Shown: positions 11,946 through 24,498, numbered from the stretch's first letter. The stretch: 64,000 nucleotides of DNA from Diplosphaera chodatii (GCA_032358165.1 JAALGY010000039.1:1302001-1366000), one strand, 5' to 3'. Translations and numbers: made by a program. The notes: generated from the sequence alone by a model not told the origin.

Positions 11946-12772
11946 ATGAGGTCCGATCGGCGCAGAAAGGTGAGCTACATAGACCGTGATGCACGCTCAC
12001 TGTGCACCCCTCATGTCTGCCGGCAGGGGCGGCCCTGTCGAGACCGGCTGGGCAAATTCCATCAGGTGGCGTCTGTGCGTAGCTGCAATGACCCCGGTAA
12101 TCGTCTGAAGGCGCATACGAGCCGGATTGGACGCAGCAGCGTGTGGACGCGATAGCTGATGTTGGGCCCGGGTGCCTACACCAATAGTTGACTGTCCGGG
12201 TCAGTTATGACTAACCACCCTCTTTGAACGTGCGTACTGCACTGTGTGCCGGCACTTGGCTCGAGCGGCACATGCAAAGCTGAGAAACTCAAACTGGCCG
12301 ATAAGCTGCTGACACAGCCGACTGTTGCACAAGGAGCCATATACGAGGAGGTTTTCGTGCACCGATGGCCTGCCAGGACGCCGCACAACTCGGACGAGTC
12401 CGGTGCAGAGACTTTGAACCATTTGCATGCGCTACGCATGTTGTGTGGCAGCAGTAACCCGCGAACTTCTCAGCGCATATGCATGAGCAGCACGCCAGCA
12501 CGTGAGGCCGATACCAGGCAAAAATCTGCCTCTGTGCAGCTACGGCTGCTGACCAGCTTCCGGGCTTCTAGCAAGGCGGCAGGCCTGCGCCACAGGCTCT
12601 GCTGACCCTTTTGTCACAGCAGCTCTGGAAAGACACCCGCAAGACAGCAGCTGATGGTGACGCACCTCGACGGCGATCTCCCGGAAGCTATCGTCAGTCC
12701 TGCATGCACCAACCGCCGGGCCTCCTTGCAACAGGCTATCTGGTGCGGCTGCGGCACACGGATGAACCTCTG
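11946..12772 (+). CDS. weak hypothetical multi-exon gene
   Basis: Possible exons: 11946-11969 (MRSDRRRK before gtgagc), 12027-12065 (GRPCRDRLGKFHQ between gcag and gtggcg), a stretch around 12270-12440 with balanced composition (IYEEVFVHRWPARTP) and a terminal piece 12652-12772 (MVTHLDGDLPEAIV ... stop TGA). The pieces have splice-like borders but I could not prove one continuous phase and recognise no family. If real, it is divergent from the AUX/LAX gene with about 350 bp between starts. Confidence 0.2.
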
Positions 12773-13536
12773 ATGTACTGACCAGGGAGCTCAGACGCCA
12801 GGGGGTGAGGTTTGAGGCAATGTGTGGGTACTATCTCGCATGATCCATCCTCAGGCCGCACGTGTGAGGTACGTAGGGTGTTGAGGGTTTCTGAGCCGCG
12901 CAGCGCGTGCAGTAAAATTGTGTTTGCACGCGCATCCTCTAATCCTGCGGCACCAGTGTTCTGGAAACAGGCGTGCCCGCTTGCATCCTGGCTTTTAGGG
13001 TGCGGTACCGTGCATGGATGTGCCACTGATGCACAGCACCTGGGAGCCGAACTTCCGATGTTTTTGTGTTTATACAGCGGCGAAGCCAACAGCAGTCAAG
13101 CACATCAAACAACATCACGCTGTCGCATGTGTGTGAGGGTTCTGCTGGGCTCACGCCTGGCCTTGGCACCGTGCAGTGCGCCAGTCAGACCAGCTGGGTT
13201 GGCATGCCATATAGCTGGTGCAGCACTGGGTGACCCCACGACACAACGCCATGGCATTCACATGCCACTTAGGTCTGTAGGCAGTTGCCAGATCACGTCA
13301 GCCAGCCGAGCAGCTGCTGGTCCTGTCTCCGCCGCTCGCCCAGCCAGCACTCGCTGCAGACTGCCTGCCGGTGTGTCCTGTGTGATCAGCAGCAGGTCAA
13401 AGTAAGCTCCGAGGAAGCGCAAGTGCCGCACGTTGAGTCAGACACCTCGATGCTGAGCTGTGCTCACGCTCACCAGCGCTGCTCTCAGCGCTACGCTGAA
13501 GGGAGGCCTCCGTGGCAGTGCGCCTGGCTGTCTCTC
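12773..13536. other. unassigned stretch before the MEX1-like gene's 3' end
   Basis: I see no exon with both splice borders and convincing composition on either strand. It includes the 3' UTR of the MEX1-like gene. Confidence 0.4.
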
Positions 13537-15651
13537 TCACTGGTCTTTCAGTGCGCACATCCTCGCATGCAACCGCCTCACCCAGACGGTGTAGACCAGC
13601 AGAACCATGCTGAGGGTAAGAAACGCCATCCTGCAGCCATGGTACATACAGTCATGCCAAAATCCTCGCAGATGCAGGGAGGGCAGCAACAGGTGCGCGC
13701 AATGGTGCGTACCTGATGGCGAGAGGCCTGAGTGCTGCATATGCCGCACCCGTGTAGGCCGCTTTGCACCCCAGGGCTGCCCAGTTCGCCGCCATCCCAA
13801 AGCTGCACACGAAATGTGCGCAGGTCAGCAGGACACTTCTCTCATCATAGACCCTGGCAGCTCATGTACATCCAAATGGGTGCCTTGGGTGCAATGACAG
13901 ACTGCTTGCCTGACCGCCGTCAGGAACATCATGTTGGGGATCGCCAGCGCGCGGGGGATCAGCAATGCATTGGACGCCGCAGCCAGGAGCGTCGGCAGCA
14001 GCGCTGCAGCTGCCGCAGCCGCCGCTGGATCCATCTGCAACCCAGACAGCAGACATGGTGTTGTCTGACACACCTGGCATGATACCCGGCATCTCACCAG
14101 CAAGCCTGAGTACAGCTTTGCTAACGTCAGCCGCATGTTGCATACACAACACCAGTTCCCCAACTGCTGCACTGCTACGATACGTCAATGCCGCAAACCC
14201 AGGACCTTCTACCATCTGCTCTCAAGCACGGACTCACCAGCGGCGCTGCAGCGTCCAGCATCAGCAGCAGCGTCGCCGACAGCGCAGGCCAGTTGGACCA
14301 TATCCGCTGCGCCGTCGCCCATCGCTGGGCTGAGAGCACAGCTGCATCTTGCTGCCAACTGGCCGCAGCAGGCGCAAACCCTGGCCGGCTGGATTCAGTG
14401 TGGCTGCTGACCACCAGAGTGATACCGGCAGTTGCCAGTGCGGCCAGGCCTGCCTCTCCCGCTCTGCCGGTGGCCGCCTGTCAAAAAAGGGCAAGGGAAT
14501 ACTGAGGCATGGTGAAGTCCTGTTCCAGGTGCCAGAAGAAGTCAAAGATGCCCTTCACAGTAGACAGTGCGCAACCTCGTCAACGTGCCCCAGCTGTGTA
14601 TGACTCATGCACCTGCCAGAGGAGCCCCATGCCAACACAGCCGAGAAAGCGCAGCCACTGGCGGAGGCGCCGCACGGCAGCTGCCGACAGCTGCGGTCGG
14701 CTGCGCGCCCAGAAGTGCTGCGCATTCACAGCTGCTGACGTCAGGGCTGCCGCCAGCGCGAGCCGTACCGGCAGCAGCGGCACCTGCGCGGCCGCAGCCG
14801 CCTGCAGACAGCAATGCGCCAGCCATCACCACGTCCAGACGGTTGCCTGGCATAAGGTGCTGTCAGACCAGCAGGACCTGTGGAGAGGTGTGCTGTCCCC
14901 AGGACCAGCAGTCCCGCCTTGCATGCGTCAAATTTTCACCTGCCACAGCAGTGCGAGGCAGCAAGCGGCGCCCACGGCGTGCACCGCAACTGCGGGCAGC
15001 TCGTAGTCCTCTGAGAACACCACCGTGAGCGTGGTGAAGGCAAAGGCGCCATGCAGCGAGGCCTGTAGTACACAGTCACTCCATCGCCAGCCATTCAGGT
15101 GCACGTGGCAGTGAGTTGTGTGAGGATCAACACCACGCCTGTCGCTGATTGGTCCTGAAGCTGTTGCATGTGCACGGCACAAAGCCGGAGGTACAAGGCC
15201 GCACCAGCCAAGGCGGCCAACCCCCGCCCGCAGCCGGCGCCGCCGCCGTGCCTGCGCCTGCTAGTATGTCTGGTGCAAATGAGGCCAGCGTCAGTGCCGC
15301 CGACACCCACACCAGCCGCTGCGTCAGCCGATCCGCTGCCGTTGAAGCTATGTCGTCAACAGGCTGCGGTGCCACTGCGGGCGCTGTCTGATCATCAACG
15401 ATCTGCGCTGATACCTGCAGATGCCTTGCATCAGCGTAGTCATCGGCAGGCAACTGGATCGACTGAGTCGCGCCAAGGTGTGGCGCGACTGATTGGTCCT
15501 GTCCCTGTAGGGCATGGGGCAACAGACGCTGTCTCGGCGCAGAAACGGCTCTCTCGCATGCTGAAGGAGTCGGGATTTGCAGCGCACGCAACCTGCTGGA
15601 CCCTCTATTATGAATATTGCTACGGTAGCATGTGACATTGGGGTCAGACAT
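13537..15651 (-). CDS. MEX1: MEX1-like chloroplast maltose exporter
   Basis: The C-terminal half fits the MEX1 family: a loop and TM region around WATAQRIWSNWPALSA, then SNALLIPRALAIPNMMFLT and SFGMAANWAAL, ending MVLLVYTVWVRRLH and CALKDQ with the stop at 13537. Plant MEX1 has the matching GNGLLIPRALFIRDLMWFTG block. Earlier exons read VKGIFDFFWHLEQDF (near 14560), a basic helical segment (near 14780-14600), FTTLTVVFSEDYELPAVAVH (near 15030) and LAALAGAALYLRLCAV (near 15215). The N-terminus from ATG 15651 is Ser/Gln/Ala-rich and would suit a plastid transit peptide. MEX1 exports maltose from starch breakdown across the inner chloroplast envelope. The intron between LTAV and SFGM uses a GC donor (AG|GCAAGC), which alone keeps phase. 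The first exon needs one base fewer in the C run at 15221-15225 to run on. The true start could be an upstream exon. Confidence 0.65.
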
Positions 15652-16589
15652 CAGGCCATGCTACATGTTGTGAAGCAAGTGGCTGGAAAGCCGTAAGATT
15701 TGACCAGGAGTACACGCTGATCGAGCTATCACACAACCACTGTGCATGCGATCGTGCAGAAAGCTGCTGTGGGCGTGGTGGTGCATGCAGGATCTTGTCC
15801 CTTTGGTCACGGTCGCAGCACGTGACCTACTTACGTACATTGGCCATACCAGACATTTCGCATCAGCAGACCCAAAGTTTTCGCACATGCAACATGCTAG
15901 CAGCGACAGATGTGTGGCTCTTCTGAAGGCCCTCATACGCGGGTCTCGTCTGTGCGCCGCAGTACCGGCATTGCCATGGCGCCGCTGCATGTGTATCACA
16001 ACCTGCCTCATCATGAGGCGGACTGTACCACGCATTTATTTACAGCATCTGCAGCCGAGACGCCCATCGCAACGTTGCTCTCAATAAGCACGACATAAGG
16101 GATCATCTCCCAACAGCGCTGGGGCATAATCAGCTGGTGGCTCTTGCCATGGGCAGGTGGCGGGCTGCCCCACAGTGTCCCATGTCCAATGTATGTTTCA
16201 GAGACACCGACCGCCGTGGAGCTCCTGCTGCACCCACACACACTGAGCACAGGCCTCCCAAAGCCGCCTCTGGCTGCTGAGGTCATAAATCAAACGGAGC
16301 GTTGCCATTCGGACTCAGACCGACGCCCCCAAAGGGGATAGATTGCTTGTGAAGTGATGTGCTGCAAGTCCGTGTGTGTCAGTAATCCTGTGAAAGCATG
16401 GGACAAGTCAGCAACGGATCTTGCAGCAATGTAGCTTTCTGTACTGCACAAGCATGGCAGTGTTACATGCACATCCTTCATGCGTTGATGCAGTGCAAAC
16501 AATCGAACATTGTACAGCACACCTGGATTGTCGGCCTGCCAGCAGGCAACATCGAGATGCTACAGCCGTGTGCATGTCCTCTGCTGCAT
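15652..16589. other. intergenic between divergent genes
   Basis: It lies between the MEX1-like start (-) and the first plausible exon of the large plus-strand gene. Open frames on both strands overlap and none is convincing. It should carry the two promoters. Confidence 0.4.
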
Positions 16590-19500
16590 TGTGCGCTCCA
16601 TGGCTGGCCACCCAGGCGGCCTTCGCTGGAGACGTTGCATGCGGCTGGTGCAGCAGGAAGGCGTCCGGGCTCCAAGCTGTGGCCGCTGTCTGGTCAGCAG
16701 CACCGGCACTGCTTGCTGCAGGCCGAGCCGCTGCCGCCTCTGCAGCGGTGAGGGAGAGCATCATGCGCCGTGCTGTGCCTCTCCCATCGCTGTCCGCCTG
16801 CCATCGTCGCTGGCTAGGCTGTCATAGCGGCGGCGGCTGCTGCGGCCTGCGGGTTGAGGGTATGTGTGTGCAGATGCCGCTGCAGCGCGCCCCCAGCTGT
16901 AGCCAGGGCAGCAGGTGAGTCAACGAACTGGACAAACTGCAGCGTGTACGGCTGTGGACATGCTTAAGACCTGTGGCGCTGCCAACCTTCACACCCCTCA
17001 TGCATGCACAGAGCACCTTTGGCACCGGCTTTGTCTGTGAATGTGAGCCGCCGCCGCATGGTGCTGCGTTGGGTGGTTTTGCTGTCGTTTCAGGCGCCGC
17101 CGCCGCTGGCAGCCGAAGGCAGACCACGACTCAGCGTCCTCAGCCGGCTGCTGCAAGGTAATGGACTGGCAGTTGAGCAACTACTGCTCACTGTGCCGTT
17201 GGCGATCCACTGGCGGTGAGGTTTGCACGCTGTGGAAGATGGGATCGAGGGACGGCACCTGCGGGGCAGTCATGCGGCGGCAGCGCAGTTGACTGCGCTG
17301 CAAAGCAGGACGGCGCCAAGGACGCCGGGTGTCACCACGTCCACACGCTTAGGCCGCTGCAGACAGCACGAACGTTCGTCAGTGTAGGATGACCCCAAGT
17401 ATCCTGCCTTGGATGCTACGCCAACCTCCACCAAGACGAACACACGCACCATGAGTGCCGGCGGCGTGGCGCCTGCCTCCTCTGTGGCCCCCTGCCTGAT
17501 GCTGCGTATGCAGCAGCATTGCAGCGTGATGAGCCGCCCTGGTGCTCGCAGGCACTGTCTGCAGCCAGGAGTTTGAATGTGAGCGTGTGCATGGCGTGGC
17601 AGCATGGATGACATATTGCTTGCAGCTGGTGCAGCTCTCGTCATTGTACGCAGTGCATGCTGGCCAGGCATGATACGGCAGGACAGCGCACCAGGGGCAA
17701 CTGCATCAGGGCCACAGTGTCCCGGGTGAAGCACAGTCATATCTGCATACACAACGCAGCGGGGTTGCCTCCTTTCACAGTGTGCTGCGTGCACATCGCA
17801 TGGCATTGTCGAGCTCCGATTTTGCGTGAAGTTCAATCTACGAGCACTGGGTCCGCACGCTCCCAGGCAGGACTATGACAGCTCATGCAGCGCCACAGCG
17901 TCGACCGCTGTCACCTCCTGGGAGCCCAGGGCCGCATGGCCCGAGCAGCGTCATGATGCAGCTGCGGAGGTAGCGGCAGACAGGACGCCTCACATGCTGC
18001 ATTCATCAGGCGTCATGCCAATCACGAGGAGCATCCGGGAAAGGTTGGGCATGACGAGCCTGCGTGTTCGCATGCTGTGTCGTCGCTGTCCCGATGCAAA
18101 CGCAGCTGTCTAGCCAGTGTGCCCACCTGGTTGGTGGAGGGCTGCAATGCGTTGCAGCAAAACATGATGTATCCGTCCAGTGCCCCGGTGTGCGCCAGAC
18201 AGCTCCAGCCTCGGCATCAAGGTGCTGGCGGAACCATCTGAGCTGCTGCAGGCCACGTTCGCTGCCATCCGCGGCAGTACTGAGTGCGACTGCTGGCGCT
18301 GTGTGCATTGACCGCAGTGCGCATGCTACTGCCGATCGCTGCTACCGTGAAAGCCACGCTGCGCTGTGTGATACTTTATCCTTCTGGTCTGTGCAGCTGC
18401 GTGCATTGCTTCGGAGGTGGCCAGCAGTACCCCAGGTCGACGAGCCCATCTGCAGATCGGAAGTGTGATGACAGCAGCCAGCGGTGCCACGACACCAGCG
18501 GGCGTTCTCATGTCACCGCAGGACCATGCTCACAATGCTCACAACTGTCAGCAAAGCGATATGATTGTGGATCGCACCCAGAATTATGCAACCAACATCT
18601 GGCTGCGTGCCAGCGAAGCATGACCAGACTGCTGAGCTTGCACTGTTATGATACAACAGGCGGAGCAGCGCATCAGTTGTCATCTAGTTGGCATTGCCAG
18701 GTCCGCTGTGCTGCATCAGACTACACGCGCGCACGTACCCACATGCTTGCAGCTTGTCGCATGCCAGCGCGCTCAACATGCGCTGGCGCAGTGGTGTGCA
18801 TGTGTCAATGGGCTCGTCAAAAGCAAGCGTGAAGCAGCCAGTGGCGGCCGTGGGACCGCAGCGTGGTAGGCTGTGCTAACTTGGCATCGCAGTTTGTGCA
18901 TGCCGCGCCGTATGCGGGCTAACCTCAGTCTGCCACAGTTTCGTTCCAGCAAATACACAGGGCCACGACATTGAACGGCCAGCTGTCGACGCAGGGCGTG
19001 CCAACTGACGTGGCCGCTCCGGCCTTGCAGCTGTGTCGCGGCCAGGTGACCAGCGACCTGGATCTGCTCATCACACATGGCTACCGCACGCCTGACAATG
19101 TATTGGGGCAAACCAGGCGTGTGCAACTGCTGCCGCCTGGCAGCCATCGTTGCAGGTCGCCTACTTGACAGTGGAGCATGCATGCCTGCACCTGATCTGC
19201 AGTACGATTCCCTCAACCGAGTGTGGACATCGAACACAGGAGCCTCAGCGAGCCGTGCACTGCGCCACACCGCCGGCGACAGCACGCGCCAGTCGCGCAG
19301 GCGCAGGGGCGCTGCTGCGGACCTCGGGCTACCTCCGAGTTGCGCACCCCAGGCAGCGCGCCCTAGCAGCAGCTGTGGCAGCAAGCTCCGCAGCAGGCCA
19401 GAACCGCTGCAGCCCTTTGCACCTGCCGCTCCTGCATTCCAGCAGCAGCCCGGGGCGATGCTCCCGCAAGCAACCCACCCGGCAGCGGGTGTACTGGCAG

Positions 19501-19605
19501 TCTGGGGTGCAGCGTCCAATGGGGAATGCCAGGCTCAGCAGCAGGCGTAGCGGCAGCCACCCATCAGCTGCAGCTGCAATGCCAGTAGCGAGTTCAGCAT
19601 CCCTG

Positions 19606-19636
<31 letters not shown>

Positions 19637-22477
19637 GCAGCAGCGGCAGAACTGCCGCGCAGGTTCGGGGCTGCGTCCCTGTAGCCCAGCCCCTTCAGCG
19701 GCGCACACCAACAACCCATTCAGGCCGAGACCACAGCCGTGTTCTGTCAGTCCATTCGCAGGTGCAAGTGTGACCCAGCGGGTACACATCTGGGTGGACA
19801 CCTGTGCAGCATCCATCAGCACATAGCAGTTGACGTGTGCCCCTGCATTTCATGATGCAGGTCTCCGTCGTCCGCCGACGCCCCTTCCAATTGCGCTGCA
19901 GGTGGGCATGCTGCCCGGGCCGCAGCAGGCTTTGCCGCCAGTGCTCAGCCTGGAATTGGGCTGGTGCCATTGCAGAGAGCGCAGGTCGTCGGCGAACGGC
20001 GGTCCCGCTTGTGCTCCGCCGGCGCCTGGTGAGTGGATGATCTTCTCAGTTGTGTCAAGTGTGGTGCCGCGCAAGTCATATGCCCAGCATGTCCGGGCAT
20101 GGCCGGGTATGTCTGGTAGCGTTCAAGATGCCAACCGCAGAGCAGGCGCAGAGGCGGCAGTATTTTCAATGCTGCAGGAAACGGTGAAGCTCTAGCAAGA
20201 GGGACGGCGCAGCAGTTGGCAGCAGCGCCAGCGGCAGCAGCACCATATGCAAAGCCAACGCCGCCTCAGCAGCAATTGGGCCGCCTCATTTTCAGCCAGC
20301 AGCTGAGCCAGCGACAGGTGCACACGCAGTAGCAGTGGCAATGGCAGGGCGCGCCGGTGCATCCGTAGCGCCCGCATCCCCGCCAGGCACGGAACTCCGA
20401 CGAACGCTGGCACCGCCGCTCGAATGGGCCGCAGCTGCCACCCATTGCCTGACGCGATGGCTGTGCCTGACGCCCCCCAGCCCTGCCTCAAGGCGGTGGG
20501 TGCTGACCTGCCTGACTGCACTCCATTATGCTCCAGGGTGAGCCCGAGACTGACAGCTCTCATCAAAACACACTGTGCTCAATGCGGTTCTGACGAAAGC
20601 TGGTGACCCCTGCCCATCCTCAAGTGCAGGAGCAGCCGATGAAGGATGGCATGACATGCCGGGCGGCGTTGCATGAAGACATCAACCGGCCATACGGCTG
20701 CTGGAACACGGCCAGCATGCTCTGAGCAGGCACGAGCTGGCCCCACCTTTGTGCAATCCTTGCATCGCTGGCATTGGGCACTTGAAGACAAGGAGAGTTG
20801 GCGGCTTGAATCTGTGCAGTTCCGACGCACATCATGACTGTCACGGGCTCATCTGTGGTATGCCTGGAGGTTCTGGTAGTCTCCAGACGCAATGTTTGAC
20901 TGTGCAGCAAGCCGACCGTCCGCTCCTGACCTGCCGTAGGCAGGCGCTGTTGTGAAGCTTTGATACTTCTGCCGACAGCAGGAGCCTGGCTGGGATCACC
21001 GCTTCTGCACGAGGCATCTTGGGGAGGCGACACCACTGCAGCCTGCTGCCAATCTTCGCAGCTTTCTCTCCCAGGTGCGGCACCACAACAGTGGAGTGCG
21101 GTGGCCTCATACATACATGCCACCTGCACGCATGTTGTGTCTCTGCAGATGGGACTCCAGCAGGGCGCAACACCGGGCTGCTGGTGCTTTACACACAGGG
21201 TGGTGACCACAGATGGGGGTCGCCGCCGCCGGCCCGGCAAGGATGCCAGGGCGGCGTCATCAGCCTGTACGGGACCTGCTGCGGGAGACGAGTGTGCATC
21301 CAGGCCGCGTCGCAGTCAGCAGGCCCGCAGTGGCTTGGAGGTGTTGCCGCCAGAGCAGTGCTGCAGCGCCAGTCATCAGGTGAGCAGCCCTGCTGCTGTG
21401 CTTTGTGCTGCCAAACCCCGTCAAACACAGCATTGATGGTACCTCATGTGCAGCTGTGACGCCCGGCACGCCAGATCTGTTCCCAAGACCCCGTGAAAAT
21501 TGCGTTGCCACTGCAGGGTATCGTGGCGCGGGACGACCTGGACAGGCTCCTGCATCCAGCGCTGCTGCAGTCCGGCGTAGGACTCGGCTCCGCCGGCAGG
21601 TGGGCATCTTGAAACACATGCAGCTTTTTAGATTGCTGCCGGCAGTGAAAATCTGTTACCGCAACGCATGGCAAACAGCACTCGACAGGCACACCTGCAT
21701 GTCATCCAGCAGCATCGTGTCGTCTGCCATCATCCTTCACATTTCACGCACTACTTGTGGGCGTGATCTGCAGGCAGTTGCCGGCGGCGGCGCCGGTGCT
21801 CAGCTGGAGACGGTGGCATCCATGCCGCTGCAGCTGACGCCACTGCCGGCCCAGCTGGCGGCGCTGCAGAAGGTGCAGAACAAGCCCTCATCAGGTTCCC
21901 CCTAAGCTCCGTCCATATCTGCCTGAAAAAGTGGGCTATCTTGAATGGTGTTCTAGACAAGTGGTTGCGCTGAGCTTGACTGGCCATTGGCTGGCACTAT
22001 CACTATTGATGATGTCATACACGCAGCAAGAGGCAATTGCAGCATGGTGTAAGCGCTGCTGCAGGTGAAGACGAGGAGTACAGGTCAGTGGGGAAGGCAG
22101 AACGGCTGGCGGCTGCCCGCTGGCAGAGCAGCAGTAGTTGCCTTCGCAGTGTCAGCAAGCACTCGGGCCAAAGCGACCGTGGCAGCCACGACAGCCTAGC
22201 CAGCGGCAGGCGCAGGCGCGGCAGCACTGGCAGGCGCCGAGCAGACATTGGCGCAGCCGGCTGCAAAGCTGTTGCCTCCCGCGGCTGCTGTGGTGCTTGC
22301 TGCCATTGCCTTCAAGGCATCAAGGTGTGCCGTGCTGGACAGACTGTTGTCTGCAAAGGCTCAATCTCTGCAGCTGACGCATGTCCATCTCAGGTGCTGG
22401 GGCTGTGCTGGGCTGCGGTGCAGTCCCGAGGCGCGGCCACTCAGCCGCCGGCAGAACCACTGATCATCCCAGAATAG
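16590..22477 (+). CDS. large unassigned multi-exon gene, Ala/Gln/Leu-rich
   Basis: Many plus-strand segments look like true exons, with cag before, gt after and good third-base GC: 17095-17217 (LSVLSRLLQGNGLAVEQLLL), near 18195-18290 (GIKVLAEPSELLQATFAAIR), near 18400-18470 (LRALLRRWPAVPQVDEP), near 18960-19040 (TTLNGQLSTQGVPTDVAAPA), a Gln-tract exon near 19590-19800, 19903-20030 (VGMLPGPQQALPPVLSLELG), 20176-20318 (PQQQLGRLIFSQQLSQRQ), 20332-20541 (CLTRWLCLTPPSP), 21202-21380, 21519-21600 (GIVARDDLDRLLHPALLQSG), 21772-21896, about 22205-22391 (AAVVLAAIAFKASRCAVLDR) and last exon 22394-22477 (VLGLCWAAVQS ... EPLIIPE, stop TAG). The product would be long, helical and with Gln/Ala-rich linkers, as in large scaffold proteins such as Mediator subunits, but I cannot assign a family. 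Exon joins and both ends are uncertain, and it could be two genes. Confidence 0.4.
19606..19643 (+). repeat. (AGC)n microsatellite, poly-Gln coding in one frame
   Basis: About 13 near-perfect AGC/CAG units with one CAA interruption. In the frame of the surrounding putative exon it encodes roughly 13 Gln preceded by EFSIPE. Confidence 0.9.
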
Positions 22478-23345
22478 GTGTGCATTGAGAGCTGCAATGC
22501 TCAGCGCCCTCAATGGCAGCTGCGCCCTGAAACATACAAGTATAAGCGGGTGCTGCTCCCCGTCTCATGCAGCCTTGCGTCACGATCTTCGATGATGTGG
22601 CTGCAGGCTTGCGCAGGTGCGATGCGTGATGTGGCGGGTACGCAGTGCTTGTTGACTTGGAGTGCTGCGGTCGACACTTTTGTGCGCATGTCACCACTGC
22701 TCACCAACCTGACAGGTATCGATCTGCGACATGCTGCAGGTGGACTCGGGACATATCTCCTTTCCGCCAATGCAGATCTGCAAGGAAGCCATGCAACGGC
22801 TAGGTGACCAGCATGCAAATGCACCTGCACTGATCGCTCTGTCAGGGCATGCACCAAAATCTGCCTGCAGCGTTGCTTTGCGGTTGACTATCGCAGTGTA
22901 CACACCTGGCATCAACCTGAGTGCGTTGGAAATGAATTTGGCCGCACGTCCCTGCTGCTGTGGCAGCCGCAGACCTAGTTGCATGCTAATTTTGAACTTT
23001 AGGGTCTGTGACTCATAGGGTTTATTCGCAGCTGCCTCTTCCCTCTTGACGCTTCATTCGCGTTGTATCGTCCTCTGTGTTCCTTTGTAAACCGTCGTTG
23101 TGTCCCAGTTTCGGTCTACAGTCACTATACTATACATTGCATGGCCACCGGGCGCTCTGAACGCCGCGAAATGCAAGTGCATCCCCGCCATTGTGAGTGA
23201 TTTAACATGGCTGTTAACTCATCATTGACCTGTGCGATGGTCATATCTGGTTTCAGAGCCTATTATATGATCATTCCTGAGCGTATGGGCCTGTGCGCCG
23301 GGTTGCGCCGTGCTGTGCGTTGACTTTTGTATTAAAAACGGTTCG
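22478..23345. other. 3' flank and transition to lower-GC DNA
   Basis: The first part may be the 3' UTR of the preceding plus-strand gene; a 109-codon open frame at 22478-22807 directly follows its stop and is not convincing. From about 23030 the sequence becomes visibly richer in A/T, which marks the start of the non-genic repeat territory. Confidence 0.4.
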
Positions 23346-23952
23346 GATCCGAAGCGCGCGCAGACGACGACAGCGATGAAGACACTGAGTGATGACTCAT
23401 CTTTACCTCATGACAGATGTTCTGGACATGAACGCCGGTGACGTTGTGAGGAGCAAGAAGCACTCCGACGCCTACGGCGAATGGCTGGAGGTGATTGACA
23501 CCTCGTGAAGGTGCTCAACGACGCCGGCAACACTGTCGGCCGGATCTTCCGCGCGGGCGTCAAGGAGCCGCAAGCCGCGGTTGAAGAGGAGATTAAATGA
23601 TGCAAAGACGCTTTGAAGGACAAGGAAGCCCGGCGCCTGGCAAAGAAGGAAGAGCACATCAATCACTTACAGGTAAACATCCGTAGCCTCGAGAACGAGC
23701 AACGTGGCCGGGCTAGTGACTTCGACCAACGCCGTGCCCACAGCCGCAAGCGCAGCCACCGCCCAACTCGCGAAGACCGTTCCGGCCAGTGGGGCGAAAG
23801 CACTGAGGCCCACGTGCAAGCCAAATCACCAACACCGCCACCATCGACCGAGGTCGCATCGGTCATTGCCGACCCCGAACGAGCCCAAGGTGCGGCTTGG
23901 CGACATATCTCAAGGCGATTCGCTTGACCATTCGGAATTCGTATCAGCTTGA
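23346..23952 (+). pseudogene. broken coding remnant of unknown origin (possible transposon or gag-like protein)
   Basis: Reading across frames gives one coherent-looking polar protein: an acidic stretch ADDDSDEDTE, MTDVLDMNAGDVVRSKKH with a following GEWLEVID, then after a frame change LVKVLNDAGNTVGRIFRAG, VKEPQAAVEEEIK and, after a stop and frame change, KDKEARRLAKKEEHINHLQV with a Glu/Lys-rich coiled coil and a basic tail. At least two frameshifts and stops break it. The coiled coil plus basic tail would suit a structural gag-like protein, but no protease, reverse transcriptase or zinc knuckle is visible. The DNA has lower GC than the genes around it. Confidence 0.35.
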
Positions 23953-24390
23953 GGAAGAGGCAACCCCCTCATTCCGTCGGGAAGCGTACTAAACCCTGAA
24001 TACGAATTCGAAGTGGAGCTGACATATTTGACAGCTGCAACGCCTTCAGACCCATAATTGGGCCTCTAGTCGGGGCCCAGCCGGCTGTACTTGACCACCC
24101 CATTTTCCCCGGGCATCCATACTCCCCCGCTCTGGGTTCGGAGGCCCCAGGATGTGGGCAGGACGCCGCCTAAACCCTGCGGTCCTCGAATTTGGATTTA
24201 GACCCTAATCCTGAAGAGGAAGGGAGCCACTATTTAGATCATGCGTATGCGAATACTGACTGATCCCGATTACACTTGAGGGCAAAAGCACCGGAAAAAC
24301 CCCCTAAGAAGAATTTGGCGGACCCTAAGTACTAGGAATTAATGACTCCTCTCGGCCCCTACTGACACAGTGCAGACTAAAAGGGTCTAG
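23953..24390. other. low-GC non-coding stretch before the tRNA
   Basis: No ORF or exon. It contains scattered taaaccct words and, at 24381-24384, an A run that on the minus strand is the TTTT terminator of the adjacent tRNA gene. Confidence 0.5.
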
Positions 24391-24498
24391 CGATGTTGCC
24401 AGGATTCGAACCTGGGCCCCTTTCGGGAGTAGATGGCTATTTAGGGCGCTTAAACCCTGTTCTAGTCTACCACATTAGACCAACTCTGTCACAACATC
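24391..24498 (-). tRNA. class II tRNA with intron, best read as tRNA-Ser(AGA)
   Basis: On the minus strand the acceptor stem GATGTTG pairs with CAACATC, followed by a G discriminator. The D arm gives A-box TGACAGAGTTGG with a 3-bp stem ACA/TGT. The anticodon stem is GTAGA/TCTAC, the loop starts CTAGAA and an intron of about 25 nt follows position 37. The long variable arm is TCCC-GAAA-GGGG, and the T arm CCAGG-TTCGAAT-CCTGG contains a perfect B box. With U33 in place the anticodon is AGA (Ser), and the G discriminator also fits Ser. The D-loop GGTCTAA is more typical of Leu, so identity is not fully settled. A TTTT pol III stop lies about 7 nt downstream. Its T loop is where the repeat-unit boundary falls. 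Confidence 0.72.

Noticed and set aside
16408..16764. Minus-strand ATG frame starting MMLSLTAAEAAAARPAAS, considered as a transit-peptide exon of the MEX1-like gene.
   Set aside because: I could not link it in phase to the MEX1 exons and the plus-strand reading of the same region is equally good.
20192..20566. Minus-strand frame with a Leu-rich stretch (SLAQLLAENEAAQLLL).
   Set aside because: The plus strand over the same bases gives better-bounded exons with Gln/Pro-rich protein consistent with neighbouring exons.
23030..24390. LTR retrotransposon.
   Set aside because: No pair of long terminal repeats, primer-binding site next to an LTR, protease or reverse transcriptase could be found.
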